Below, piece by piece: positions 55,501-64,000 of a DNA stretch of 64,000 bases. A program made the translations under genes and the position numbers. The DNA lies in the NCBI GenBank assembly GCA_963989385.1, contig OZ022499.1:101168786-101232785 (forward strand), in the 5' to 3' direction. The DNA is from Ctena decussata. Taxonomy: Eukaryota > Mollusca > Bivalvia > Lucinida > Lucinidae. Below the pieces are notes generated by a model, which saw only the letters and a list, made by a program, of their open reading frames with translations, was not told the origin of the DNA and searched no databases. How positions within the stretch are numbered: the stretch's first letter is position 1; the number at the start of each line of letters is the position of its first letter.

Positions 55501-58500
55501 GTGGTATTTCTAATGGAAGTGTTTATACTATAATCCATGAACATTTAGGCATGTCAAAAGTATCTGCCAGGTTGGTACCCAGAAACCTGAACATGCAAGA
55601 TCATCAGTAAAGGGTGGAGTCCAGAGTTGCACAAGCGGCTATTCGTGAGTGCAAGTTCGAGCAGTTTTGAAAATCACCCGCCATACAGTCCAGACCTGTC
55701 CCCAAGTGATTATTATCTGTTTTGAAATTTGAAGTCCCACTTGCGTGGAACGAGATTTCGGCACGATGATGAGCTCAAGGCTGCTACAGGGGCTTGGTTT
55801 GAGGATCAAACAGACAACTTTTATTTTAAAGGCATAGACGGCTTAACAGAAAAGTGGGCCAAATGCATTGAAGTAAAGGGGGATAATATTTAAAAATAAC
55901 GTTGAAACCATCTTCCAATCTGTGAGTTAAACTCCAAGTTCTACAAACTTATTGAAATCCCCTCATATGATGCCTGTTTGTCTAGTCCCCAATTAATAGA
56001 AAGAGTGGATTAAGTATAAATTATATGGCGTTGTTGTTAAGTGCTGTTTCCATGACAGTCTGGAGGCATGTGATACACCCTGTTCTGCAGAAATCAAATG
56101 TTGTTGGCTATTGAAATTTTATCATATTATGTTTTTGTAAAACAGATTCTTTTCTTTTCTTTCAGCTGATCTCATTATGTTGGGTAAGTAGTGACCATAA
56201 TGGTGATTTGATTTACCTTTAAGTTTGTAAACCAGGCGAAATAAATGTTAGTAGTGCTTCAGATAGGCAAAGAATAAAGACTTGTATATGTTTTCTTCTC
56301 ATAAATGAAATCACTTTCTACATATAAAGGAGTCTTGATACCTCAGTGGTTAAATGCCGGCATGCTGATCTTGGGATCCCAAGTCCGGCTGGGGGGCGGA
56401 ATGCTTTTCAAACAGATACAGGGTTCCATTTCACAAGCCTTTCATTATCATCCTCCTATTGTCCTGATATGACTAAAATACTGTTAAAAAGGATGTAACA
56501 TTGCAAGTCATCCATCCTTCTATTCACAATATATATAACTAAGTTTTCTCTGTGAAAGTTTTTGCTTGTCATACTGTTTTGAGTTTGTCATTCTTATATT
56601 TAACTTGTTAAAGGTGTTTGTAAGAGTTTCTGCCATCTTTACTGGAACCATTTTGTACGTCCCTTAATTTTCTCTTAGGAAGCTATTAGAAGTCTAATTT
56701 TCTACCAAGGAAGAAACATTTTTCAAATGCTATTAAAGTAATATACATCAGTTGGGAAGTGCATATACTTTGTAAAATAATGATTATTCCTTGAAGAAAA
56801 AAACTTTCTTACGTTTTTACATAAAATGTCTTCATTTTGCTATGTCTTTTTGACAGTCAAAAATTTAAATTTATAAGTGTTTCAGCATGATAAAAGATAA
56901 AATGTTCGATTTTAACCTGGATTGGGACATTTGGTGACCAAAAAACTTTCTCTGGATTAACCCAGCAGTAACTGGGCACATGTTTTAAATCAGGGGAGGA
57001 TAAGGCAGCAAAAGAAGCGGGGCGGGCTCTACCTTTCATATGCTGTGCTCAAGATACAGTGAGTCTCTAGCCCCCACTGTCCCTACAGCCTTTAAGGCTA
57101 TTGGAAACCTTTATTTTCTTCACCTTTTACCTTCTTGGTAATTGGTACCAATATTAAGTATAATGTTTTGCAACTTTGCAGGTCTTGCAACACATGAGCC
57201 GAACTTCACAATTATCAGAGAAGAGTTTAAACCTAACCAACCCAAACCTTGTGATATGTGTGGTGCTTTAGGTAAGTCATGTTTTTGTTGCTCCAGATAT
57301 TGTAGTATTTGATGAAATGTACAAAATTGAGCTTCATATAAGTAGATTATATCAAGGTTTCAGTGAATGTCTGTCTTATGTTTGTGTAAATATATCTTGT
57401 GGCCTTGCAGTAGAAGGGCCTCAATCTGCAGTTCAGCTGTAAGAGGCACCACAATATGAGCTGTGACACAAGAAAACCAACGAAGTGGCATGTGCACCGA
57501 GCAGAGACTCAGATCAGCCTGTGCATCCGCCCAGTCTGATCAGAGTCTTCGCTGTCCCCTTAAAGAGTAGCCAAGGGTCTAAACTACCTTTGTGGGGATA
57601 ATGAATACTCTAATCAGATTGGTTGGATGCACAGGCTGACCTGAGTCTGCACTGGGCGCACAACCTTTCTTGGTTTTCTCATGTCATGGCTATTATATCA
57701 TATGTTTTTGAAGAGAAATGTGAAGATGTACACTCTCAGGGGATGTAACTTAACCATTTTCTTTAATGCCTCCTTTCTGTGAGAACGACGATCTACTCTT
57801 AAAAATATTAGTTTGTTCATCTAAGAGCAGATTCTTTCTTTTAAGGGTTATCCCTTTTTGAAAGGGTATCGTTGTCTAGGGATGCAAACAGGAAGTCACA
57901 AAAGTTATTTCCCATTATTAGAATGGTGGGAAAATGTGATGTGCCGGTATGTCTTAATATATTGCATGTTTGTCTTTCAGGCCATGAAATGAAGGAATGT
58001 CAAGGCATAGCGAGAACTAAATCAGGGGAGGTAAGTTTGGTTTGAAGTAGAGAATACTTAGAACTAAATCGGGGAGGTAAGTTCGGTTTGAAGTTGAGAA
58101 TAGTCATGGTAGAAATTGAAGATAAAGATGAAAGACACACATCTTATGTTTATTGGGAAATGATAAATTTGTTGAATCTAAGTTTACTGATATTTTTTTT
58201 TGTTGCACAACAGAGTTAAATCCTGCTCAAGTGCTGTAACCTCTCAAAAAGTGGGAAATTTACCATGTTATTTGTCATATCAGCTGTTCTTTCTTATAGG
58301 ATTATTATAAGCAGTTGTTTAAGTTATAATTGTGTCAAAGTTATGCATAGCTTTATTAGAAAAATCTGTCTTTAGAGCATGATGGCAGCAATTTGATTGG
58401 ACATCATACTGTTCAGATACGCTGCGTATGGTCATGGCTGTTTGAAGACAAAACAGGGTTGATAATAATTTTATCTGCTAATAATGTTGCATATTTTTCA

Positions 58501-61500
58501 ATATGTCAGTTGTTATACAAAGCATATACAGCTTAAAATAAAGTATTAATATAAAATAGCAAATTTACTTTAGGATATTCATGAGATATGGAAGGATGTC
58601 TTGCGATTTTACGTCCTTTTTAACAGTATTTCAGTCATATCAGGATGATGGGAGAATGGTAATGTAAGGCTGTGGGCAATGGAACTTCCTTTATGGTTGC
58701 AAAGATTACCGCCTTCATCAGGCTCGAACCTGGGATAGCTAAATCAGCAGGCCAGCACTGAAACTACTCAGCTTCTGGGGCTACTCCATTTATAAGGTGA
58801 TGAAGCAAGTGGTCATCACTAAAAGTGCTTTGCGCTTCATGGAATGTTAGCTCCTCCCACTAGCTTCATCACCTGGTGAATAATGGGAGTAACATTTCAG
58901 GTCTTAAATATCAGGACTGTTGTAGTATATTGGCTTATATGTTTTTCCTAGCATGATGAAATACCTCCCCTCTTATCAGAAGAAGCAACATTTATATTTC
59001 TGAGGTTGAATGTACTGAGGGAATACTTAGAAAGAGAACTTCAGATGAATGGATTGCCATTTCAGTATGACTTTGAGGTATGTACTCTTGCTTTACTTTG
59101 TATGTAGAAAGATACATTTTCTTTTCATCATCATTACTATTTTTGATTTTTTAGTCAAGCAAACAGTTTATTTATAAAGAAAGCTAAAATAATAATATTG
59201 AGAGTAAAAAAAATGCACTGTTATGCAGGCATATTCTATATTCACTTGACTAACTATGTTTTTTTGTCGCCTGCCTAATGCATTACTCATGACTATAAAT
59301 ATTACTATTCTGTCTGACAAGTGGAAGTGCATTCAAGAAATTAATCGGCTCCTGAGTAAAATTCACTGTATGAGGTCAGTTGTAAAGTGGATCATATCAC
59401 AAGGCTGGATCACGAGAGATATATCTACTTACAACTGACTAACAAACTGTGAATTATTACTTAAATATTTCCGAAAATTTTTTTGTAAAAGCTGAAGTAT
59501 TTCCATTCTGACACTTAAAATGCAGTAAAATAGTCTTTCCTTCAAATTCTTCCAACCATTTTCTCCCAAGTGCATAATCTAGCTAATATTCTTCACTGTA
59601 TCTCAGAGAAATGTTCATTCTTCCAACAGTTTTCATTGTGCAAAAAAGATTGCCCATGACATCATCAGTTAGACTCACACCCTCCAAATCAGAGAATTGT
59701 TGCAGAATCCATTGCTTACAGAGGCATACTGAGTTAGAATGGTCCATTAAACTGGTCACTCATAATAACACTGGGTTTCATAAATATTTATATCATTTGA
59801 TGTAACTTAGAGAAAACTTTTTCTTTTTACAATTTTACAGAGAGCTTTGGATGACTGGGTGTTTATGTGTTTCTTTGTCGGCAATGACTTCCTGCCGCAT
59901 TTACCTTCATTAGAAATCAGGTGAGTAGATAACTCTTGCTGTCATTTTAAGATGTTTGAATAAAATGTCAGGGGGAGCAACTCTGCTGTTAAACATTTTT
60001 GCTTGCCTTGTCAATGGGGATAAACTCCTGTAGGAAAGAATTTGCTCCTTTTAGCTATAAGTGTAAACCCAATTTTGGAAGGGTTTAGTTTTCCCTGAAA
60101 GCAGAATTCACAAAGGTTGTCTCCTGTTGTATAAAAAGTGGCGGAAAAACTTGGTAGGGTACCCATACACCTTAAGTGATATCAGACTTGCAAGAGAGCA
60201 GTTTTGGTCCAAGTCATACATTATCCACACACCAAGGTAAGATGGCATAATACTGGTATAAAATATTAGCTTCAACATGACAAAACCAACAAAGTAGAAT
60301 GTGCCCAGCAAAGACTCAGCTGGGTATCAGAGTCTTTGCTATCCACATGGAGCTATCTTAGACCTGTTGCTACCCTTTAAGCATGCAGCCAAGGCTATTA
60401 GGCAGATTAATAGAGAGAGGTTTGAAATAGGAAATTTGGCCCTAAGGCTGATTGTAGCTTTAGAGTTACACATCAGCAGATTGCATGCTATTAGACTATA
60501 ATCATTGTAATTGGATATATAGACTTATACAGCTTGATTGTGGCAAAGTAGTAAATCAAATGAAATCTGTTCAAAGGATGCAGAATGCCATGATAAATCA
60601 GTAACAGTGACAGTAAGGTAAATAGATAAGCAGTGATTAGGAACTGATAAAGTCAGACTTCATATCCTTGCCATCAAAGTTAAATGGGAAAGAAGTATCT
60701 ACACAAACTGATAGCAGCTTTCAAAGGGCAGACATGAACTGGTAATCTTAACCAACAATGGGATGTTCTGTAGAAATAATAGCAAGTGAGCTAACAGTGC
60801 AAACCAAAATCCAGTTGCTGCTTAGAAATTGCTTCTAGGTAGATAGCAGTTTCATTTTTGACCTTTTAATACTGATTACTGAGGTGATAGGAGTAGGTAT
60901 TGAAATGTTCAAAGATTTCATACAGCTCATACCTCAGAAAAAGCAAGGTAAAAAAGTCGATTTTTTTTTAGATAGAGGAGAGTCTGGTAACTTTGGACAG
61001 GCGGGTAAATTCGAACATATCATGGCAAACTGTGGAAATCCAGATGAGACGGCTCATAATGAGCCGTCTCATCAGGATTTTCACTGTTTGCCCGGTTAAT
61101 TTTGTGCTAATTCCAAACAACTGACATATAAAGGAAACAATGTCACTGTCAGAATTTACCCACTGTCCAAAGTTACCCGACTCTCCCCTATTGTTTTGTA
61201 AAATAAATGGTAGTATTGAAAACAGTGTTCAGCTTGATCAGAGTGCTTCTTCAGGAACAGTCTGATCTGGATCTACCTGTTTGCCCGGACTCTTTTATTA
61301 TGAAACTCTGGTTTTTGAAATTTATCGTACCATTTCTATTATAGGGAAGGTGCCATAGACAGACTTATTAGACTTTACAAAAATGCCGTCAGAAGAACTG
61401 GGGTAAGTTGGATATTTTTTTTTTATTTGTATTTCTGAATATATTTTGTAAAAGACAAAATGACCATCTTTCTCTGTTTGGGATACAGATTTGAAAAAAA

Positions 61501-63847
61501 GTTGGCTATCTCCTGAATCCCATTCATACAAAATATTATATTCGGAAATTTGTGCACATGCATTGATGTTCCATGTATTTTTGTTCATGTTAATGAGCTT
61601 AAACTAAAGCCTTCGTCTTAATCAAACAACTGAATCCTGACAAAACATTCATATTGCAGTTTTAGAAATAAACTTTTCTTGCAGGTAGAGGCAAGTACTT
61701 GCTACCTGGTATAAAAGCAAGTAGCAAAATTTACATACCTGGTATCAAAAACGAGAGGCCAAAAACAGTACTCTTGCCACTTAGTTGTCAGATTTATGAC
61801 CAAACAAAATTTTATAAGGTCAAAGGCATTGATAATGCCCTTGACCTTATGGAATAGTGTTTAGACTTACACAAAGAAGCTGTATTTTAATGAAAATAGA
61901 TTAGTACTTCCAAGAAATTAATTTTTACTAAAGAATTCCTGGGCAGCAACTTTTCGCTACAAATTTTTTCTTCAGGTGCCAAATGAGATTTTTAGATGGC
62001 AAATTTGCTACTTGCTACTGTCAGTATTGAACCTTGCATATTGGTTTAAAGATATTTTATTTGTTTTAAAAATGTAAAATACATACATACATAGTTTACA
62101 ATACAAGCTTGGGATTGTAGCAAAAGCTGAGTGCTTATAGGGTTCTTCTCCCTTTGTTACATTTCATTTTAAGGGGCATAAAATTTTTAATTAGTGACAA
62201 CTTTGAATTCTGAGCTACTAGAGATCTCTGATTCTGTGCCTCTTTGTTTTAATTCTAAATTTAGTTGGAATGGACAGCACCAGCATTAAAAAAAAAGTTT
62301 CAGCTCTTCAGGTACATCCTGATTGTTTGAAATGACTTTAATGCGTGATATTTTCTCTGTAAACATTATGAATACCGTATACGCAATAATTTTCGCGGTG
62401 TTCCATTTTTTCGGTATTTCGCGGTCACTTAAAATATTAAAATCGCGAAATAATTTCCTGTTTCTTACAAAGTATCATCAGTAGACACAGCGTCCATATA
62501 TTTTGTTTCTGTTTGCTTGGGTAAAGTCTAGTACTTTTCATTTGAGCAAGTTCTTTCATTAACCTGCGGCCGCAGGTTAATGAAAGAACTAGCTCAAATG
62601 AAAATCAAGCAATTTTTACTTTTGCGCATGTTGCTAACCGCGAAAATTATTAATCGCGAAAATTAGTGTTTATGTTTTTGCCCCTAAACCGCAAAAATTT
62701 GAACCCGCGAAAATTACGGCATTTACGGTATACATCTATTTCAGGGTTATCTTACTGACAGTGGTGTAGTTTCTCTTGAAAGAGTACAGCTCATCATGCA
62801 GGGTAAGCTTATTGAGCCGCGACACGACAAAACCAACAATGTGGTTGTGCGCCCAGTGAAGACTTAAATCAGCCTGGGCAGCAGCCCAGTTTGGTCAGAC
62901 TCTTCGTTAAGTGCTCAAAGAGTAGTTAAGGGTCTAAGGTACCTTCATGCGGACAGCGAAGACTCTGATCAGACTGGGCGGATGCCCAGGCTGATCTGAG
63001 TCTGCGCTTGGGGCACAACTACAATGTTGGTTTTTTCGTGTCGTGGCTCATATTTGATTTTCTTTATTTGAAGGTGTATAGGTTAATGTTTTCCTCCATT
63101 TTTACTAAGGGGGACACATTTTGTAACTTCATATTCTCATACCTGGAGGATGACTATCTTCCAAAAGGGGGTCTACTCCAGGGGAGCAAATTCTTTTCAT
63201 GAAGAGCTGACCCCCATTGAAAAGAGAAGCAGCAACAAAAATGGTAGAGTTGCTTTCCCTGAAAGCATACCCATTCCCCATATTGTTAGCCAGACTGCAT
63301 TTTTATATGAAAGTCAAATTATAAAGTCATACATGTGAGGAATGCAGGTACAGCAGCTGTTCGGAAAATGTCATTAACTTTCAACTGGCAGGACTTTGCA
63401 GACAACATAGACCACAGTAAGAAGAGTAAGAAACATTCTAACAAGGGTCAGCACTTTGCCCATTATTTTTTTCCTGTAAATGATTAATATACTTGTCAAA
63501 GTTGGATTGCAAAATTTCCATTAGTATCTTTCTAATGATGGCACAGTGAAAGTGTATGGAAACAGAAAACATTGATATTTTTTCTCTTTTCTCCCTAAAC
63601 ACATGTTGTTGAGAATGATCAATAAATGTCTTCAAACCTACACAGGAGCTTCAATATCCCCTATTGCTGCTTGTTGTTTAACAAATAAATAGCGTCATAT
63701 GATCAGCTTAAGCTAAATCCAAAGTTGTCATTGAAGTAAGTACTTGTCTAGAGTTCTAGATAGGTTAAGAGTTTCAGGCTGTATTGTACTGTTTCAGAAC
63801 TCGGAGAAGTTGAAGATGAAATATTCAAGAAGAGGAGAGAAACAGAG
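43465..63847 (+). CDS. XRN2: 5'-3' exoribonuclease 2, exons 1-14 (partial)
   Basis: Exons: 43465-43539, 46672-46799, 50045-50156, 51448-51509, 53420-53531, 54387-54600, 56166-56183, 57182-57271, 57981-58030, 58952-59077, 59841-59920, 61345-61402, 62745-62802, 63798-63847; 411 codons with continuous phase. The protein starts [16 protein letters not shown]. The seven conserved acidic residues of the Xrn active site are present: D54 (YLDMNG), D103 (AIDGV), E204 and E206 (GEGEHK), D234 and D236 (GADADL), D345 (GNDFLP). A CCHC knuckle (C264, C267, H272, C277) is a mark of XRN2 rather than XRN1. Known role: nuclear decay of RNA with a 5' monophosphate, including torpedo termination and rRNA processing. 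The rest of the gene lies beyond the window. The start was chosen from the invariant N-terminus. Confidence 0.96.
43592..44842. mobile_element. TIR element (GGTACCCCCATCGGACACC) in XRN2 intron 1
   Basis: GGTACCCCCATCGGACACCT near 43597 and AGGTGTCCGATGGGGATACC near 44818 are inverted. A third partial copy is at about 45021. The foldback array at 44002 lies inside. It begins about 50 bp after the exon 1 donor. Confidence 0.5.
44002..44437. mobile_element. Foldback element with tandem-repeat arms
   Basis: The left arm has five units of ~21 bp (CGGACCACGTTCAGGACAAA) at 44003-44105. The right arm has the complement (GTCCTGAAACGTGGTCCG) at about 44320-44436. Both outer ends carry the same GGACATAACGGACCATGG-like sequence in inverse orientation. 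The spacer is about 215 bp. Confidence 0.75.
45369..46307. mobile_element. TA-flanked TIR element (CACTGGAGCGCC), pogo/Tc1-like
   Basis: CACTGGAGCGCCTTTATA at 45369 and TATAACGGCACTCCAGTG at 46290-46307, with TA on both sides. It includes a 98-codon plus frame at 45816-46112 with no recognised motif. Confidence 0.6.
46525..46625. repeat. Repeat family B fragment
   Basis: GAAGCCAACAGGAAGTCACA, TTTCCCAGTGTAAAATGGTG and ACCCATTACCTTAAGG match the family end. It stops about 45 bp before XRN2 exon 2. Confidence 0.5.
46672..46799 (+). CDS. XRN2: XRN2 exon 2
   Basis: Residues 26-67, acceptor TTGTTTCAG, donor GTAAGT; carries catalytic D54 in [11 protein letters not shown]. Confidence 0.95.
46867..47065. 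mobile_element. Palindromic MITE family C, copy 4
   Basis: AGAGCTCCAGATAAGAGGGG left and its complement right; centre GAACCGTCTCGATGAGACGG. The most symmetrical copy in the window. Confidence 0.8.
47080..47328 (+). mobile_element. SINE-5 with (AATC)n tail
   Basis: Begins near GGTCGGGTGGTGCGATGGTG and ends AGGGCCGTTAAACGCAAAAC followed by four AATC units. Confidence 0.55.
47635..49620 (+). mobile_element. Helentron-like (HINE-type) element with internal tandem units
   Basis: It starts TTTAGCTCACCTGGCCCGAA with a hairpin CCCGAAGGG and ends CAGGTGAGCGATATCAGGCC with hairpin GGCCCATTTGGGCC and TCTTGTT. GCTCACCTGG and CCAGGTGAGC form a subterminal inverted pair. Internal units of 145-345 bp are each marked by CCAAGATGGCCGCC and GTTACTAAAAATAGCA. 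Subterminal inverted repeats, a 3' hairpin and tandem cores fit Helentron-derived non-autonomous elements; this assignment is inference. Confidence 0.6.
49621..50044. other. XRN2 intron 2, distal part
   Basis: Holds a family B fragment (about 49700-49785, GGGAGCAAATTCTG...AAGAAAAGAGGGG) and a decayed palindromic family C copy (about 49835-49995, CCTCATTAGAACTGACTTGC). Confidence 0.4.
50045..50156 (+). CDS. XRN2: XRN2 exon 3
   Basis: Residues 68-105 ([20 protein letters not shown] and onward), catalytic D103 near the end, donor GTAAGT. Confidence 0.95.
50157..51219. other. XRN2 intron 3, proximal part
   Basis: Mostly unassigned. Two decayed palindromes are visible: CTTATTAGAATCGCCTTTTA with TAAAGGTGATTCTGATGG (about 50321-50358) and AGCAAAGGCTCTGACCAGCC with its complement (about 51004-51058), the latter related to MITE family A. 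Confidence 0.4.
51220..51425. repeat. Repeat family B, well-preserved copy
   Basis: A hairpin GGGGTCAACTC...AAAGAATTGGCTCC/GGAGCCAATTCTTT...GAGTTGACCCC, then GGAAGCAAACAGTTAGTCAC and a CCTTAAG end. It finishes about 22 bp before XRN2 exon 4. Confidence 0.65.
51448..51509 (+). CDS. XRN2: XRN2 exon 4
   Basis: 62 bp; [20 protein letters not shown], the conserved basic segment after the second catalytic Asp. Confidence 0.95.
52243..52451. mobile_element. Palindromic MITE family C, diverged copy
   Basis: Centre GAACTGCCTCTGTGAGGCAG; arms CATACCGGTATGTTATAATC and GGGGTCATAACATAT. Confidence 0.6.
52605..53348. mobile_element. Element with ~120-bp inverted repeats ending near XRN2 exon 5
   Basis: A 31-bp perfect inverted match starting CTACTCTCTTGTTGAGGCAC at 52605-52635 pairs with 53318-53348. 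Weaker pairing extends inward to CCATTTCTCGTAG (about 52707) and its complement (about 53238). Confidence 0.6.
53420..53531 (+). CDS. XRN2: XRN2 exon 5
   Basis: 112 bp; [20 protein letters not shown] then SNCITP, donor GTAAGT. Confidence 0.94.
53696..53896. mobile_element. Palindromic MITE family C, copy 6
   Basis: AACATATGTTGTGACCCCTC with complementary arm; centre CCATCTCAGAGAGACAG; ends TATCTTATCTGGAGCTCT. Confidence 0.75.
53897..54386. other. XRN2 intron 5, distal part
   Basis: A small palindrome TCCTCTGAAATGAGGCTCCAATGATGAGCCTC (about 54017-54048) is the only structure noted. Confidence 0.4.
54387..54600 (+). CDS. XRN2: XRN2 exon 6
   Basis: 214 bp; [20 protein letters not shown], then [20 protein letters not shown] with E204 and E206, ending CLCGAD. 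Confidence 0.96.
54670..54925. repeat. Repeat family B with internally expanded units
   Basis: The block GGGGCTACTCTTGAAAGGAA with AGAATTAGCTCC is repeated about three times in tandem before the inverted arm GGAGCTAATTCTTTGATTTC. Confidence 0.65.
55052..55965 (+). mobile_element. Mariner element with internally deleted transposase
   Basis: TIRs CGAGGGGAGTTCCATAAGTT and AACTTATTGAAATCCCCTCA, flanked by TA (55050-55051, 55966-55967). The frame pieces [39 protein letters not shown] and [15 protein letters not shown] are mariner transposase words. The sequence jumps from the helix-turn-helix region (QDHQ-stop-RVES near 55615) straight to the region after the second catalytic Asp, so the middle of the catalytic domain is gone, and several frameshifts and stops occur. 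Lies in XRN2 intron 6. Confidence 0.85.
56166..56183 (+). CDS. XRN2: XRN2 exon 7, an 18-nt microexon
   Basis: CTGATCTCATTATGTTGG between acceptor TTTCTTTCAG and donor GTAAGT restores the invariant GADADLIMLGL motif and phase between exons 6 and 8. It carries catalytic D236. Confidence 0.92.
56330..56520 (+). mobile_element. SINE-3, tRNA-derived
   Basis: ATACCTCAGTGGTTAAATGC is an A-box-like head. The middle holds TCATCCTCCTATTGTCCTGA and the tail GTCATCCATCC. Minus-strand copies are at 58585 and 18280. Confidence 0.6.
56521..57181. other. XRN2 intron 7, distal part
   Basis: No repeat family or exon recognised. Confidence 0.35.
57182..57271 (+). CDS. XRN2: XRN2 exon 8
   Basis: 90 bp; [20 protein letters not shown] and the first half of the CCHC knuckle (CDMCGAL). 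Confidence 0.95.
   Translation, partial: VLQHMSRTSQLSEKSLNLTNPNLVICVVL
57456..57692. mobile_element. MITE family A, copy 3
   Basis: ACACAAGAAAACCAACGAAG left, TTGGTTTTCTCATGTC right, inner GATCAGCC and CAGTCTGATCAGAGTCTTCG arms. Confidence 0.7.
57745..57955. repeat. Repeat family B copy
   Basis: AAGAGCAGATTCTTTCTTTT, GATGCAAACAGGAAGTCACA and the ATGTCTTAA end; it stops about 25 bp before XRN2 exon 9. Confidence 0.55.
57981..58030 (+). CDS. XRN2: XRN2 exon 9
   Basis: 50 bp; [17 protein letters not shown], the second half of the zinc knuckle. Its donor region is tandemly duplicated downstream. Confidence 0.94.
58013..58110 (+). repeat. Tandem duplication of the XRN2 exon 9 donor region
   Basis: AGAACTAAATCAGGGGAGGTAAG and the following TTTGGTTTGAAGTAGAGAAT recur 46-49 bp downstream as AACTAAATCGGGGAGGTAAG and TTCGGTTTGAAGTTGAGAAT. 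Confidence 0.85.
58585..58790 (-). mobile_element. SINE-3, minus-strand copy
   Basis: The minus strand reads AGAAGCTGAGTAGTTTCAGTG, then TCCCAGGTTCGAGCCTGATG as B-box region and CATTCTCCCATCATCCTGAT, the same body as 56330. Confidence 0.65.
58952..59077 (+). CDS. XRN2: XRN2 exon 10
   Basis: 126 bp, 42 whole codons: [20 protein letters not shown] and onward to QYDFE. Confidence 0.95.
59078..59840. other. XRN2 intron 10
   Basis: A/T-rich. Two short plus-strand frames (59256, 59611) have no recognisable content. Confidence 0.35.
59841..59920 (+). CDS. XRN2: XRN2 exon 11
   Basis: 80 bp; [20 protein letters not shown] with catalytic D345. Confidence 0.96.
59985..60185. repeat. Repeat family B copy
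   Basis: GGGGAGCAACTCTGCTG, AAAGAATTTGCTCCTTTTAG, TGGCGGAAAAACTTGGTAGG and TACACCTTAAG. Confidence 0.55.
60268..60360. mobile_element. MITE family A, partial copy
   Basis: AACATGACAAAACCAACAAA and GCCCAGCAAAGACTCAG match the left arm; the rest is deleted. Confidence 0.5.
60973..61190. mobile_element. Palindromic-core MITE family E2
   Basis: TIRs TAGAGGAGAGTCTGGTAACT and AGTTACCCGACTCTCCCCTA, 218 bp. The core GAGACGGCTCATAATGAGCC and GGCAAACTGTGGAAATCCAG arms match family E1 at 24619. Confidence 0.7.
61345..61402 (+). CDS. XRN2: XRN2 exon 12
   Basis: 58 bp; [19 protein letters not shown]. Confidence 0.94.
61403..62372. other. XRN2 intron 12, proximal part
   Basis: Contains a small inverted pair AAGGTCAAGGGCATTATC and AAGGTCAAAGGCATTGATAA (about 61818-61851) and repeated GGCAAATTTGC words. 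No gene seen. Confidence 0.35.
62373..62732. mobile_element. MITE family G (TACCGTATACG...CGCGAAAATT)
   Basis: TIRs TACCGTATACGCAATAATTT and AAATTACGGCATTTACGGTA; inner palindrome around TTAACCTGCGGCCGCAGGTT with AGTTCTTTCA arms. It ends 12 bp before XRN2 exon 13. Confidence 0.7.
62745..62802 (+). CDS. XRN2: XRN2 exon 13
   Basis: 58 bp; [19 protein letters not shown], donor GTAAGC. Confidence 0.94.
62813..63050. mobile_element. MITE family A, copy 4
   Basis: CGACACGACAAAACCAACAA left and TTGGTTTTTTCGTGTCGTGG right; starts 10 bp after XRN2 exon 13. Confidence 0.75.
63110..63290. repeat. Repeat family B copy
   Basis: GGGGTCTACTCCAGGGGAGC, AAATTCTTTTCATGAAGAGC, TGACCCCCATTG and GGTAGAGTTGCTTTCCC. 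Confidence 0.6.
63291..63797. other. XRN2 intron 13, distal part
   Basis: Nothing recognised. Confidence 0.35.
63798..63847 (+). CDS. XRN2: XRN2 exon 14 (last in window)
   Basis: 50 bp; [17 protein letters not shown], donor GTAATA. Confidence 0.93.
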
Positions 63848-64000
63848 GTAATAACTAACAGTATTGCATGAGAAATGTCTTAAAGAAAGTCTACATAGGC
63901 TACCTTTGAAATTTCTGCTTAACTGACTGTAATAAAAATTCCAAAAATTGGGCGTTCTAAAGTAGCTACTGTAATTGCCCTACAGAAGGGATAATTTGCT

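Overview
The window is eukaryotic nuclear DNA from an animal, most likely a marine bivalve mollusc. It carries parts of two intron-rich protein genes, both cut by the window edge or left incomplete, in a dense bed of mobile elements. The lineage call rests on a metazoan-type XRN2 gene and on repeats I associate with bivalves: arrays ending in GACGGACGG runs, units ending in AGCTCACCTG, tRNA-derived SINEs, and many palindromic MITEs. It is an inference, not a match to a named genome.

Layout. 1-7050 (minus): most of an LTR retrotransposon with an uninterrupted gag-protease-integrase-reverse transcriptase frame of at least 1311 codons and a 2.2 kb 5' LTR. Integrase lies upstream of reverse transcriptase, the order of Gmr1-type Ty3/mdg4 elements. 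It sits inside a tandem-repeat element (7051-9125). 9-12.6 kb: MITEs, an 87-bp perfect tandem duplication and a hAT-like TIR element. 12.6-30.05 kb (minus): 13 phase-consistent exons (600 codons, start codon included) of a HEAT-repeat protein I cannot name, with SINEs, MITEs, a Tc1-like element and rearranged LINE fragments in its introns. 30-43 kb: a mobile-element zone with LINE pieces, the C-terminal part of a Penelope-like retroelement protein, a small insertion carrying a complete type I hammerhead ribozyme, a 5.9-kb segment bounded by inverted repeats that encloses a PIF/Harbinger-type element with arrays of a GGCGAC motif, and a degenerate CCATGCATGG satellite. 43.46-64 kb (plus): the first 14 exons (411 codons) of XRN2, the nuclear 5'-3' exoribonuclease, whose introns hold a mariner remnant, foldback elements, a Helentron-like element and many MITEs.

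The two host genes are independent and on opposite strands; nothing shows shared regulation. The most interesting items are the hammerhead ribozyme insertion (33.73-34.15 kb), the Gmr1-order retrotransposon with an altered integrase active site, and palindromic MITEs that share one core but carry different termini. Exon limits were placed by eye from GT/AG sites and reading phase. Family names for repeats come from termini and target-site duplications, not from database searches.
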